From Hypomesus transpacificus (lineage: Eukaryota > Chordata > Actinopteri > Osmeriformes > Osmeridae), in NCBI RefSeq assembly GCF_021917145.1, contig NW_025813740.1, forward strand, positions 34,629 through 98,628: a stretch of 64,000 nucleotides of DNA. The letters run 5' to 3'. Of this stretch, positions 1-13,629 are shown piece after piece. The translations under genes and the position numbers were made by a program. Every line of letters starts with the position of its first letter. Position 1 is the stretch's first letter. The notes beneath the pieces were generated by a model, which made no database searches, was not told the DNA's origin, and saw only the letters and a program-made list of their open reading frames with translations.

Positions 1-313
1 ACTTGGCTAACCTTTCAATGTTTAGTGAGTTCAATGTCACTCTGAGCACAAATCTGTGTTTAGTGAGATGTCACAGCACTGAGCACAAAAAGGGCTACTT
101 CCTCCACTGAAGCGTTTCTGTAAGAATTTGAACTTCTAGTCAACACCCTGGCTTGGCTGTCTGTGTTAGTAAATACGACGGAAAATCTGGAAGACATATC
201 AACGCATGTTCCTCAAAAGGTTGTTTACTCGAAGACGTGACAATTAATCTGTGTTTGGACCAGGTGGTCCACAGGTTTAACAGTCTCTGGGTCTGGTTAA
301 CTCCTCAACCTAC
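1..313 (-). other. hmcn1: hmcn1 intron 2 (5' part only)
   Basis: Sequence downstream, on the minus strand, of the exon 2 donor (CAG then GTAGGTT). No further hmcn1 exon is recognisable before the window ends. Nothing else is seen here. Confidence 0.8.
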
Positions 314-384
314 CTGCACGTACAGCTCTTTGAGTTCATACTGGAACTTCTTTGGGTCTGTTGTGATGGTAACGGGTCCGATTT
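314..384 (-). CDS. hmcn1: hmcn1 (hemicentin-1) exon 2, von Willebrand A domain part
   Basis: This 71-nt exon completes the glutamate codon begun in exon 1 and encodes EIGPVTITTDPKKF then QYELKELYVQ. From memory this is almost identical to the same stretch of human hemicentin-1, in the N-terminal von Willebrand factor A domain. It is bounded by a TTTCTTTGCAG acceptor and a CAG|GTAGGT donor on the minus strand. Phase fits: exon 1 leaves one base, and exon 2 supplies two bases plus 23 whole codons. Hemicentin-1 is a giant secreted extracellular-matrix protein (VWA, many Ig domains, EGF domains) that organises basement-membrane-linked tissue junctions. All later exons lie outside the window, to the left. 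Confidence 0.95.
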
Positions 385-3300
385 CTGCAAAGAAACATAC
401 AAAATCCAACATTAAACTTTAATAACAGACAATTAATTGTGATAGATGGGAGTTCAGACAAACATCCCTATTATAATGTGAATAATTGGAATAGTTTCTT
501 TGACTGAATTCCTAGTTATGGCCAAATATTTGTGTTGGCGAGGGAGTGCGGATGTCCAGGTTCAAATGTCACTTCTTGAACTGGACTAACGGCGAGCTTC
601 CTGTAAACAGACAGGAAACCAGATCTCTCACCACTAGACTGTGTGGACGAGACTTTCAAGCAAAGAAGGAGGGAGAAGAACAGGGAGAGTGAGAAGAACA
701 ATATGAGAAGAGATACACAAAGAGCTGTTCGAACATTTAACTGGTCGAACAACCTTGTGATACAGTGAAATAGTACTGAGAACTGACTTAACTACTTCAG
801 AAAGGTACACACACAAACAAACTCGCATAGTTTGTATGGGCACACCATGAGTTGTATTTGACCTAGCTTTAAACAGACTTCAACACCCCCCCTTCCCCCC
901 CCCCCTTCCGACATGCTCTATGGCAGCTGATGAGTCCCAGGGATGACCTTATGACTAAGGTATGTCGTAGTGTCATCACTGGAACTTGTCATATTTTACC
1001 CCATATAAAAGCCCGGCATCACCACAAACGTGTCGGTGACGTCACCCCCCCCGGTCACCTCTGTTCTCCGGTCAGGGTCGCTAGTCGCATTTCTCAGTTT
1101 ACTTTGTTCCGTCCGCTAACGAGCTGCAAAGTCTTTTCGAGGCCGAATTCCGAGTGACTTCAGCCACAACAGCTGTGCTGAGGAACGAATGTGAAGAAAC
1201 GGTTTTCGCCCAATCTACACAAACAGACGGGCTTTTCTCTTTTCTCTTTTCTTTTTGCCGATGCAAGCAGATTGGTGGAACAAGAGTTTCCTTGTTTAAA
1301 GAAGGGCAATTAGCCTACAACAGCTGCATTACATTTGAGTAGCTGCCTAACAAGGAACCAGACAATACAGAACTTGGTCATGGTAGGAATGGTTTGGTGT
1401 ATTATTGGCATCCTTCAAACAAATAGGCTAGGCCTAGCCCTATACCACGACCAACTGGTTGACCGGTTCATTAGTTAGCTTCCAATCTGTCGAAACACAA
1501 AGGTGGATTTGGGCAGGCTGCATGTTGCCAGATTTTCACTGAGGGTCTTTCTTTCGTAATAAAACGTTTCAGGACAAATCTTCACTTGTCAAGTGTTTAA
1601 CCCCTACTCTCCTGGATTTGTGTCAACAAACGCTTTTAAAGTCAACACAACTTTGCACCATATGTCCTGGCAACAAATTCTTCAGAGGAAAAAACTTTTA
1701 ATCATCAACATTTTCTTTTCTTTTGGGTGGTTTATTTACGTAAAGTCCAATGGCAAATGGCATCAGAAGTCTTTATGAAAAATACTGTACAAACAAATAC
1801 TTCAATAATGCATAACAACCAGTGAGGTCTTTTCCAAAGACTTTGATTCTGGCAGCCATGGAGCGTGGAGAGAGGGAACATTCTGCTGATCAAAGAAGAC
1901 TTTTAAAACTAACAGGGAAATGTGTTTGGCTGCTCTGAATGGAAAGGAGATCTCAAGTTTTTTTTTAAACGTTCATGAATGGAAAAGTTGACATGGTGTT
2001 CCCATGCCTTGTCTGATGGGCCGCTGTGATGGGTATTCTTCGGTCCACTCTTTGAATCTTGGCACGGGTTACCATGGTAACCCTTAGGCTTGTGACAGCT
2101 GGGTTTTTCCTTTTCAGATGTTGCAAAAAAACACTGTCGTGAAGATGCGGGTCACAACAATCAAACCTTCTCCGAAACCTTGTCGAACCTTTTGCAGACC
2201 CTTGAAGAAACTTTCTCCGGATCCTTGTAGAACCTCATGAAATCATCCGAGAGCTTAAATTACCTCCGAACTAATGTCTGGATGATGTCATCTTCCTGAT
2301 CTGTAAAAACTCGACAGCAATGCACCGGTGTCTGGGGTCAGTCTCAAAGTCACTAAACAGGAAACGATTGAAGTGTTTTCTCGATGATAAAGAACACATT
2401 AGAGCCATAAAGGACACGTGTGTGAACTCAGTTTGGAAGAATGCTCTGAAGTCTGACCAGAGGAATGAAACAAAGATATACTATCCACCATAAACAAGAC
2501 AAATAATGATCTGCTCAAAACATTTTCTCTTTTATTCAACAAGGAAATGAGGTTGACTCAATCTGCACGCAGTAAACACCAAAAACAACTGTTCCTGATT
2601 CCGGATGTTTTTACCTTCCACATTTTCACAGCATTTACCAGAAGTAATGCTAATTAAATCCGCATAGGAATCATGTTTTTGTAAACGCTAACAGAGAGGC
2701 TAATGGGATGGAACAAACAGGGCAGTTTTCCAGCACAATCTCAGTTTTACCTCCTCAGATAAACGTTGCTGGAAATTTCCTAGAGAATTGTGAAATGTAC
2801 CTTCAACAAACTAATTTCAGCAATAACAACAGACGGAATTCCAAGACAAATCTCACAGGAAGGTCACAAAAATCCTTGTATATTTAAATAGGCATGCTTC
2901 AAGTCCAATTGTTCAAGAAAAAAACATGTTCCTATGTCGACAGACAACAAAACAGAACGACTGTGTCATTCCTCACAAACAATATGTTACATAAACGTTG
3001 TAAAATAGTTACCAGAACAGTCTGGGAAAGTAATCCTACCCCCCCCCCCCCCCCCAAATATCTTGGCCACAGGCTCAGGAGTTTATATAGCTGTGGAAAC
3101 AATCACATTAACAGCCTCGAACAGTTCTTTTCATTTTTTAATTCCTTCATGCAAAGCCCCGGCCATCCGAACACACAATGACTCCATAAAGGACCAATCA
3201 CAGAGCTCCCAAGATCCTGCACTGTGACAGTACCGATCTGCAGCGACCACAGTAACCCTGAACTCAGACCACTCTCCGACCACCACCAAATCAGTGGTGA

Positions 3301-4740
3301 CACTCAGTCATGTTCCCTGCTCAGGCTTAAAGACAGGATGTCAAGTTTAGCGACAAGTGTGATGCTTTTTTTGTTGTTGAGAGGGAGATTTGTAATAGCG
3401 GTCCTAGCAACACGTGTCAGGCTTTGAAGGATTTTCCATCTACCTGAAGATCAACCACCAGTCAGTTTTAACCTCAAACAAACACACACAGACACACACA
3501 CACACACACGTGCAAGCACACTAATGTGAAAGCTTTCCATTGGATAGCGGGACAATTCATGTGGCCTGCTGACAGAAACATAAGCAGACATGTTTGTGTA
3601 TGCTTGTCGGTATCTGTGTGGGTGCGTGAGAATCTATATACATGTGTGTGTGTGTGTGTGTGTAGGCTGTTAACAGGGGGAGTAGAGGTGTTCTGGTCAG
3701 TGATGGTTGACATCAGTGGGAGAAGGGGGAGGGGCCTGTCCCAGTCAGGATATGCCCCAGGGCTCCACCACTCGGGGGTCTGCTTCCAATTTTGGCTGGA
3801 CGTGATTGGTCCTGAGCGGCCCACAGCCTCCAGTGGGGGGGGCATCAGAGGAGGGTCTTCACCTTCAAGTGACGCTGGCATCTGCGCGTGTGTGTGCGTG
3901 TGTGTGCGTGTGTTACGTGTGTGTGTGTGTTTTTATGCATGTGTGTGTGCGTCTGTACATGGCTGTGAGTCTGTGTTAGTGCGTGAGTCCGTGTGTGTGT
4001 GTCTGTGTTAGTGTGTGTGTGTGTGTGAGGAATCTAATAAAACTGTCGGACACGGTTGTCCGACACCGTCTCCCATGCTTGGAACAGTGAGACAGCCACA
4101 TGTTCAGCAGACAGTGAGGTGGGGGATGGGGGGATGGGAGGTTGGAACACGACCACAAGGGGCATCATTCCTCTCATGTACCTCAGTACTGTAGTGACTT
4201 CAGTACTCTGTCTCTGTACAGAGAAGTTAGCCAGTGACTGCTGGATTCCTGTTTAGCTGTACTTTCTACTACATAATGTCATTTTTGTAACAGCCACATT
4301 AAATGTAGCTGATGCAGGAATAACAGTTCTTTCATAGGTGACGACTAAATGATAAATGCTACTGTAACACCCCTCCTAAAATAGAATATTTTTCATCTTA
4401 GTCACACGGACGCAATGCCAGAGAGTGTTACCCAACCGAAAGTTTCGATGTGCTACAGTACGGTGGGACATCTGTGAGTGATCAAAGCTAGGCGGTCCAA
4501 AAAACGCATCAGTTATCATAAATGTATCGTAGGGTCTAACGACATGGGAGAGGATGATGATTTCAACACGTTACCACATCGTTGCTTATACTGTAACTGT
4601 AGGAACGCTGGCTGTGACAATAGGATCCCGCCTCCACAATAGCGCTTTTGTTGGAATAGACGTATAAACATTCTCAGATGTTGGCAAGACGGTGTGTGGA
4701 ACAGTAGTGTGGGACAGCAGAAAAACACGACGCGTGAGCT

Positions 4741-4914
4741 TACATGTAGTCATTTAGCAGACGCTCTTTTCCAGAGCGACTTACAGTACGTACAGGGACA
4801 AGTAGAGTGAATTGCGTTTCCCACGGACACAACGTCATTTTGCACGGTCAGGAATTAAACCGGCAACCTTCTGATTAATAGCCCGATTCCCTAACTGCTC
4901 AGCCATCTGACCCC
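4741..4914 (-). repeat. tRNA-derived SINE, tRNA-Leu/Ser-like head
   Basis: Read on the minus strand, the head starts near 4914 with GGGGTCAGATGGCTGAGC, followed by a diverged B-box. It ends in the tail AGAGCGTCTGCTAAATGACT. The same family recurs at 8674, 35119, 55678, 57391, 58081 and 61067. The A-box/B-box layout shows descent from a class-II tRNA, but the tail and many substitutions mean it is not a functional tRNA gene. Confidence 0.85.
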
Positions 4915-5811
4915 CAGCTTGTATGAAGGATGACATGAATATGTGACAGAGGCTTACTGATGAATGGAATGGGTTTGGTCGAGAGACCACACAGAGACCT
5001 CCGTCTGCAGGGGTCGTCGTTCAGATGTGTATTAGTCTGGGACGTGACGCTCACTGAACCTCTCTCCACCCCTGACCCCTTCCGTCTACAGTCCGGTGGC
5101 TGGACTCTGAGGCAGCGCGGACTGGGGCAGTCTGGGTAAACAAGGTTGGCAGCTGGGACAGATTAGGGGCAAGACTGCCGGGCGCTCCAGCGTCTGCCTG
5201 GGTGTTGGGAAACATGCCAGAAAAAAGGGGGAAAAGCTCTCGCTTTAAGAATCAGTCTGTTTCCACTTTCATCACGTTGTCTCCCTCAGAAGAACCTTAA
5301 ATCGGGTGGTCACCTCAGGGACAGAGTGGAACACAAGACCCTCTGTCCTCTCAGAGTAGACAGAACGGGGCATGGAAGACAGAATGAAAGATGGAGAAAT
5401 GACTTTGAGATCCCCTTCTCTTGAAGAGGACACTGATTATTAACCCAAAAGCCGTTCCCAGTGACGGTGTTTGTTCCAGATGGAGCAGATTACACAGGTT
5501 CTTATCTCTGGAAACACATTACCGCCGACAAACGCTGTGCCCATTCATCCCGAATTAAGGCCTTGACACCCATTAAAGTACGGTTACCTAGTGCCCTCCC
5601 TCCCTCCTCCCCTCTCTTTCTGCTGCGCTAGCGTTTCACTCTCCCCCTCTGTGCGCGGGAGACGCTGACTAGCCGGGCGCATGGTGAGTTTTCAACCGTG
5701 CAGGAAACGTTTCAGCACCACAGAGCCAGCTCCCCTGGAGCAGAGGAAGGAGAGCGAGAGAGGGTTCCACAAACAGAACCAGACAGCAAACAAGGGGGAG
5801 GGAAACCAGAA

Positions 5812-5815
<4 letters not shown>

Positions 5816-5892
<77 letters not shown>

Positions 5893-5893
5893 G
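5816..5893 (+). repeat. (GA)n microsatellite
   Basis: An almost pure GA dinucleotide run that grades into GACA at its right end. The apparent open frames through it encode only RE or SL repeats. Confidence 0.98.
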
Positions 5894-8673
5894 GAAAACC
5901 ATGAAGAGGTCTGGGACTGCCTCAGCTGTTCCTCCCACGAACTTACATTAACCACACTAACCTACAGCACGCACACACACACACAGGAAAGAAACCACAA
6001 GACGACTTTTTAAACTTACTGCCAGGAGAACCCACAGCACTTTGGCTTTACAGGCTGAGCCAAACATGGCACATGTCATTCTGCACCAGCCAGCCCAGTT
6101 CCAGACAGGCCATACACATGTTTTGACTAAAGTGTACAAGAGAAGCTTACAAGGTAATGGGAAAAAATGTGCCTTTCGAAACATCCAACATGAGATCACG
6201 TCATCGCAAACCATGGGAACATTCACATTTGGCACAACTTTCTAGACGGAGGTAAATCTAATATGTTCCAAATGAGTTTGCCAGAATCTATGTTTTTTTT
6301 AAACATATCAATAAAGATCTGTCTTTCATAACTAGCGTCTAGACATTAATCTCTGCGTTAAGATGTTTTAATTTGACTGTTAAACTAGTGTGTTGGGAAA
6401 AGCCCTTATGAAAGGGCCCTGCAGAGACCTCACCAAGAGTCTCTGCTTCTCATCATGGGTAATAAAGCTGCTTGCTCGATAACTGGCAAACACAAGTTCT
6501 GTTGGAAGCTAATAGCATAGACTTCCAAAAGCAACCGATCATCTCCTCTCGCTCTGTTCCTGATGGAGTTCCTTATTTCCATCCTTCCTGCCTGCCTGCA
6601 GGTGCAGCTAGCCCAGTTAACAGGAACATTACCTTTTCATTCCTTTCCCAGCGGCAAAGACAACCAACGCAAAACAACGAAAACATACCTTCACGGAACA
6701 CGGCTTCATAAACACCCCCAAAAAAACACATTACGATGTATAGAGCGAAGGTCGAAGGTCAAAGGTCAGATACCAGACGTTCATGTCCAATCACGGTTCA
6801 CGTCGAGGTTCACCTTGGCACCTATAAATCAAGCATCATCACAGCAGTGGCTGTCATCACAGCAGTCACTGTTGACGTGTAGCTGACAAGGTTCGCTTGC
6901 ATAACACAGTGAACCATGCACAACCGAGGCGCTGAATGATACGAGACTCATTTAAAAATGAGGTAACTGAAAAAGAGGTACGAACTAACGGTTAGCTACT
7001 CCTGACCACAAACCCATCAGTTGCCCCGACGACCACGACAAAGCTGGGAGGGATTTCTGAGTTCACGTCCAGAGCTCCCTAAACCTGTAACCAATCAGCA
7101 ATCAGCTTCATCCAATCAGAGGACGACAAATGTCTGACCTTAATGCTCTACGTCGCTCCCCCATGATTCCAACACACACACACACACACACAACACACAC
7201 AGACACATTAAATCAGTAGCAGACACAGGCCTTGAGGCCTAAATCATCCCTAGATCATCCCTGTTTGTCTGCTCCCTCCCTCCCTCCCCCATCCCAAACT
7301 CCTACATTCCTCTTCCCCCTTATTCTCTTCCGCCATCACGAGTTCAAGTGCTGGCGCTCAGACGGTCACACGAGGAACGGCGTGACCTCATCGATCCGCA
7401 CCGGTCATCGGGGAAACGGGGGGGGGGTTTATCTCCTAATCCAAATCATAACGAGGTTCTAAAGGAGGCAGTTGAGACCCCCAGGGGTCCGGAAGGGGAC
7501 GTCCGACCTCTGGTCTTCCCAGGAGGAGTGCTGGGCCTGGGGTTTGAGGAGTCGGGACGTACCCTCCCTGGAGCAGTGCACAGCTGGGAATGACCCAGAA
7601 CCCCACGGACTGAAGAAAAAACGGACAGGTAACCAAGTTACCTTAAAGTCTACCTCCGTCCTTTAAATGAAAAAGGGTTAAGTAGTGTTTACACAAAGGT
7701 CATCACTGTGACTTGCAAAGCACTGGAACCCCCCCCTACTGAAACCACAAGCCAACAGGGGTAATCTGTGGTGCGGCCCAACATGGCCTCAGGTATGCAG
7801 GTTTTCCAAGATGAAAGCTGGAGGGGAGGGCGGCGGGGGGGGGGGGGGAGTTAACCTCCCAGAGTAAACTACAAGGGTGAAGAGTCTGGAAAAACACTGG
7901 TCTCATGATGCCCAAGGCATACTAAAAAGGGGCGCGCGAGCGAGCGCTCCTGAAAAAAATTAAAGGCTATTTTAATATTCCAGGCAGGTAATTAGAGAGA
8001 TGAAACGGTGAAGGTCTGACTGTCCTCTGACACGCTCCTCTCTAACTCCCCCTACCCCCCTCCCTGATGTCATCATTATTGAGTGTCCACTGTAGTAACC
8101 TGACGTGAGCGGGGCTAAACAAACGAGACGGAGGAGACACGGGGGGGGACGCGGAAGATTCCGGAGCGCTGACAATGGAGGCTTTGATCATCCGCGGGGG
8201 TCGACAGAGATCCCGTCATCACCTCTGATGACTCCACGCCCCTCGCTTCGGTCAAAGACCCAACCCCAGACATCCATCATGGGGGTGTGGGGGAAGGGGG
8301 GGTGGGGGGGGGGAGGCGTAACCAAAGTGGAACGTCTTTGGAGATCAAGAGATTCAGCAACCGCCAGATGGCAGTGAAACAAGACAGGGGAGAGAGGACA
8401 GGACCTGGAGGTGATGAAGGAGCGGTCGGTCTCAGCCGGCCAGGCTGGTGAACACTTCTGTTCCGGAGGGAAGGCAGGGCTGGAGGGAGACATGGAGCAC
8501 CACCAAAACACAAAACGACCATTCAAACCTCTGCTTGATCCATGGAAGAAAACTCGCCCTGAGTCTGCCAGCGGTCGACCTACGACACCGAGCCCTGACC
8601 CATCTCCACCTCCACCAATGAAACACACAGACAGGCACAGACAGATCACACCATCACACTGTGAGGTGAGGGG

Positions 8674-8858
8674 GGGTCAGATGGCTGAGCGCTTAGGGAA
8701 TCGGGCTACCAATAAGAAGGTTGCTGGTTCGATTTCCGGCCGTGCCAAATGAAGTCGGTCCCTGTCCCTTCACCCTATTTGCCTCGGGGGGAATGTCCCT
8801 GTACTTACTGTAAGTCGCTCTGGATAAGAGCATCTGCTAAATGACTACATGTAAATGT
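8674..8858 (+). repeat. tRNA-derived SINE, tRNA-Leu/Ser-like head
   Basis: Full-length copy on the plus strand. The head is GGTCAGATGGCTGAGCGC, with a B-box-like GGTTCGATTTCC. The body contains the sequence CTGTACTTACTGTAAGTCGC and the tail ends CTGCTAAATGACTACATGT. The central CCTTGGGCAAGGCAC segment found in other copies is deleted here. It lies in hmcn1 intron 1. Confidence 0.88.
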
Positions 8859-11148
8859 TTACAAGACAACATGTGTGTGCACTGATGTCCAGGAGGTGGA
8901 AACTGAAATGGCTTTGTTAAGGGGATGTGGGGGGGTGGGGGTGGTGGAAGACATCACTTGCCAACGGAAACTAATTTGGGGGCCCAACTAGCTATCAGCC
9001 CAATATCAACAAGACAGGAATTTCCAGCTTCTGTTGTGCAGCTATCTCCCGTGTCACAGTATAGCGAGGCTTGATGGCATCTTGTCCCCCAGCCAAGGGG
9101 AAATCTCAGGGGGTTATGCTACAGTGAAAGCCTAGCATAGCCCTTCCCCGACACTATCAGTGCCTCGACAGTGCAGAGAGCTGCCATTCAGAGGCTGTAT
9201 AAACACAATCCCTGTGCCTCAGTAAACGGACTCCTGAAATTAGCCTTTTTTTCTTCATTGTCTTTCTCTTTCGTTCTGTCTAAAGAAAGAGAGGGGTGGG
9301 GGGTGTGGGGGGGGGGGGTGCTTCCTGAGTGCTTTCCATACGAGCCTGATCCCAAAAGCCAGCCACCCCCTACCAAACACACAAACATTTACAGCGACAC
9401 GCAAAAACACATGTACGCGCACGCACACACAAGTAGTGCTTGGCATGCACACAGAAACACACACACACACTCACACACATCGCATGTTGACTCAGTGAGA
9501 CTGGAGCAGGAACAGTAGGGTGGCTGAGGCCTCCGATTCAAAACCAGCCAAGACAAACAGGATCTATCTGTATCTGGGATGGAAAGCGGGGGGGAAAATG
9601 GATACATATCGAGAGAGGGGGGGGAAAACTCAAACCTAAAAATAACAAGCTTCGCATATCTGCCTCTGTGCCGTGGCGGAGCGCTGGAGCGGACAAGACT
9701 ACGAGGACACTGTGGAGTTGTTTTGCTGGTATGGCTCTGTGCAGCACTAATCATTCCTCAGTCTCCCTTAAGGGATTTCAAGAAACAGATTCTAACATCC
9801 TCATAAAAGTAGCTGAACTGTGGCTGTTGGTCGGCACAATAGGACACAATAGGACACCGTCAGGAAGTTGTACCCGCTGAAGATCCCTTTGGTTGCTCTG
9901 AGAGTAGTTAAGAGGGAATGTTAATGAGCCAGATGATTGGTCAACAGGGTTGTTTCTTTATGGTTTACCCATAAGTCGAATGTTTCTTGTATTTTCAAAG
10001 GCATGCAAACAAATTGAATTCATGATCTATAGATTAGTTGTGTTTCGCGCATTCCTCATTTTCCCTTTTTTGATTTGTTTTGGCACTGCCCAAAGGACGA
10101 GACAGGATCAAGGCTTTACAGGAGAAAAAAAAAAGCTTTCAGAATTTGACATGCTGAATTCTAGAAGAGGAGCAAGCACATCTGGAATACTGAACTCACA
10201 AGAACCCCCACCCTCTCTCTCTCTCTCTCTCGTTGTTCTGTAAAAAAGAATCTTGGTTATGTTACAGTATTGTGATCTACAACATAACCAGACGTATCTT
10301 GGAAAGGCATTCCAGAGCGCGTGCAGGAGGGGACCGAACGAAAATGCATTTAGCACAGCCTCTGGTTGACGTGATGCACGTTCAGGGGTTCCCTCACTTG
10401 GGTCCTGCGTTTGAGAGCGCGCACACAGCTCTCCAAAATGCCTTCCCCCGCGCTCCGGTCTGTATCGCGCGCTGCGGTGGTGTTGACCGAGCGTTCTAGT
10501 CGACGCCTCCACTTCTCACCTCGACCCCAGCACACAAACCATACCATTGGGTTTTGTTTACGTTCTAGGGAGTAGTTGAATGAGTTCCTCGCTCTCTGCT
10601 GAACCTAATTACAGACTCGGACCTTCAGCTGGGTTTTAGGCCCAAAAAAGCACCTTTATGTAATAAGGCTACCTAGCCAAGGTGTGACAGTATCACGAAT
10701 AGTGTTAAATGGTTAGAATATTCAAATTAGTTCAAATAATTTATTTGCGCATTAGGAATTAAATAATATATTCCAAGGCACGGGGCAGAGGCAATAAGGG
10801 GCACAGGTAAAGCATGGAAAAGATCACATAACATCCTCTGGACACAACGGTCAAAGCCACATATTAACTGACAGAATGCATAAGTGACAGAACATGAAAA
10901 CATCTGCGTTGGTGGAAACTCGAAGTCACCTTAGCTTGAGGTGTGAGGACGTCACCAATTAAGAGCCCGGAGTCTGAGTAAACTACTAGATTTCTCACGT
11001 CTCTGTGTGCTTATGTTTCGGAGCAGGTCTAGTCTTGACAACAGAGCTAGTTAACATCTGGACCCATCCACACACGTAAGAGACAGATAAATACTGGCGT
11101 GCTTTCATAAAAAGTTGCGGTAAAAGTGTTAAAAAAAATTAAGTTTAC

Positions 11149-11410
11149 CTGGGTCGTGAAAGGGTACCAGAGCAAAGTTATATAAAGGTCTCTGTTGTCT
11201 GCTCAACGACGTTTCCAAAATCGTGGATGCCCCCTCGATAACCTGCACCAGGTCATCGTACATGGAGCCAGTCACATCAAATACGAATGCCAAGGTGGAC
11301 GCACCCTCCGGGATGTCCTCTTTGGCCTCCTCGGTACTGGTGTCCTGACCGGAGGAAAAAACGACTAAAAGAACCTGCACGAGCAACAGGAACAATAGCC
11401 TGGTGCCCAT
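11149..11410 (-). CDS. hmcn1: hmcn1 (hemicentin-1) exon 1: signal peptide and start of VWA domain
   Basis: Start codon at 11410-11408. Residues 1-22 form a hydrophobic secretion signal ([20 protein letters not shown], then GQ). They are followed by a short acidic linker and then [20 protein letters not shown], which is nearly identical to human hemicentin-1. Asp45-x-Thr47-Gly48-Ser49 corresponds to the first metal-site (MIDAS) loop of the VWA domain, in the DxTGS form usual for hemicentins. The exon ends after FHDP plus one base at CCCAG|GTAAAC (donor at 11148), matching the phase of exon 2 at 314-384. The protein is secreted matrix, possibly adhesion- or calcium-dependent through the VWA domain. 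Only the first 110 or so residues are in the window. The neighbour ivns1abp is transcribed away from it, as in human. Confidence 0.96.
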
Positions 11411-13592
11411 TTTCAGACCGAAAGGTCTACAATAACTAAATGCTATAGTTGTCTATTTTCCAGTCGGAACCTTATGATGAATCTCGAAGTAAAGGGAGCG
11501 ACATTGGCTCTCTAAACCCGTGACAAAACAGTGATGAAAACGTCTGTTCTTTCTTCAATGGAAAGAGAAGTCGAAAAAAGAGATGAAAACAATTCCCCCC
11601 GGCGCTGTCCAAGATGCTGCACTTCCTGCGCCCTCAATCTTCCTCTGCCTCTATGCGAGTGATTCTACTTCTCCGCAGTCCCTCCAAACTTCTTTTCGTC
11701 CTCCTTGAAACTTAAGAAGGAGCTGCCGACTCAGGAGCCCTTGTTTCAGCTCGGAGAGCCTTTGTCAAAGCTCAGGAGAAGAAGGCTCAAGACAAAATTA
11801 ACGGACTCTCATTGGACAGCAGAAGTGGGGACGGTTGATCTTGTGCGTAAAGAGGTCGGCGCTCTTAAGTGCAGAAGCAGTGTGGAATCGTGTACATAAT
11901 TTGTTTTTTTTAATCCGGCATAAGTTTGGTTTATACTCTTTCTTTAAACTTATTTTTTTCATCAAACGGGCCTAATAATTGGCGGGAAGAAAACAGTTTC
12001 ATTTTAATTTACCCCAGGCCAATATCATTTTAGGATTAATCAGCAGAGTTTATATATATATAAACCTGTAGGCTTTGAGAATCTCAGACCCTCCAGTTCA
12101 CTGGGCAGGGAAACGATAAAACGGACCATCCGTTGAACCTCTGGCACCATCTATAGGTATAACATATAACACACTGTTCAACAAACCTCTATTTCTAGAT
12201 TAGAGGTCTTGTTCCAAACAGACAACGTCCTTTGTGGAGTTTCTATAGACGTAGTGACTTAGTCCGGGACATGGTTTAACTTGTGTCATGGGAACTGCGT
12301 CAATAGAGTGTCTCTGAACATAGAGCGATTAGTCTCAGGTTTCACTCGGACGTCATAAGTGTTTTAAAAGACCCACCTAATTGCATGGTAGTTAATTAAA
12401 AGCTAAGTGATCATTTTTGTACAAAAAAACACGCTACAAATAATGCATGTATATTTCCGTGTGGGAAAATACAAAATGCTTTAAGAATCAAACAAACATC
12501 AAACAATAACAATTCGTATACCTTATTTTTCTAAAACAACCTTAAATATATTGTTTTATTTACCAATAAAACAACATGGGGGTATTGAAGAGCAGTTATA
12601 TTTGCTGGCACTAGGGGGGGCTAGTGCACTTCTTTGCAGCTGGTTGTGCTCGCTCCCATGAAGAACTGATGTATTCTGCATCCACGGCAACAAGACGAGG
12701 AGTGAGTCAGCATAAACCTAAACATCTACTGCAGCAGACTCCGAAACAATGTCAGATTAGAGACTGGCAAAGTAAGCAAAGGAAGGCCAGACAGAGAGAG
12801 AGATAAGTAGAAGGAGAGAAAGAGAGAGATGGTAAAAGTGAAGGCTAATGTTCCACCAAGTTATGTAGCTAAAGAGTTTCATGGAAATATTCAAATGAGG
12901 ACCTGACCCAGACCAGCCCAGGTGCATTCAAATAATGTTAGCCTGAGTGGTGAGGGCTTTGCATGGTAAACAAGCAGTCGGGCTTGGAAAAAATGCACCA
13001 CAAGAAATTAAGGACTTGCGTAACTCCTTCCATCAGCGTTCAAGACAAACTGGAACCACAGAAGACTGAGACGTTTACCGTGTTCTGAATCTGCACATCC
13101 ATGGGATTTATGTCGGTCAACATGTTAATTCAGATTTCAGCCAAGGCACATACACACACATACACACACACAGTAAGATGTGAAAACGTTTGTTGTTTGC
13201 TTGACTCTAGCTTGACTCTAGTCCAGCTAAAGCTAATTGTGGAGAGACATAAATCTGGTCTTTTATTGTAATGGCCCAGTTTTCTTGGTGCTAAGAGGCT
13301 GGCGGTTAGGCTAAATCTGGTAGTTTGGCAAGGGGGACGAGGCCTAAAGTGTTTGGACCAGGGTTCTGGTGAAACTCAGCCAAAACCAAGAAGAATATTC
13401 AGCCAAGCCCGAGGCTTCTAGAACGTTCATTTCCGTACACAACAGCCTTCAAGGCACGACCCGAAGCTAACCGCTACACACTGGCTGTTCTGATCCAGAT
13501 GAACAGGTGCCTCATGCATTACGGGCCAATGCAACACAGGACCAACAGGAAGTGGAGAGAGGAAACGTAGAAGGAGTCAGGAAGAAAGGAAA

Positions 13593-13629
<37 letters not shown>

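Larger units (their letters stand above)
385..11148 (-). other. hmcn1: hmcn1 intron 1
   Basis: A 10.8 kb first intron joining two exons whose phases match. It contains two SINE copies (4741-4914 and 8674-8858), a GA array (5816-5893), CA/GT microsatellites (about 3480-3510, 3640-3665, 3890-4030, 7170-7200, 9380-9480) and several long G or C runs (890-905, 3041-3055, 7838-7850, 8296-8313, 9298-9320). Open frames across it have no recognisable protein similarity and mostly translate these repeats. The part near exon 1 (about 10310-10530) is relatively CpG-rich and may be promoter-proximal. No other gene is seen. Confidence 0.85.

Noticed and set aside
12046..12064. TATATATATAAA as a TATA box for hmcn1
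   Set aside because: It is more than 600 bp upstream of the start codon with no evidence of a transcription start nearby, and it reads as part of an AT repeat.
12600..12635. Small palindrome GGCACTAG...CTAGTGC
   Set aside because: Too short to distinguish from chance. No flanking duplication or repeat copies are seen in the window.
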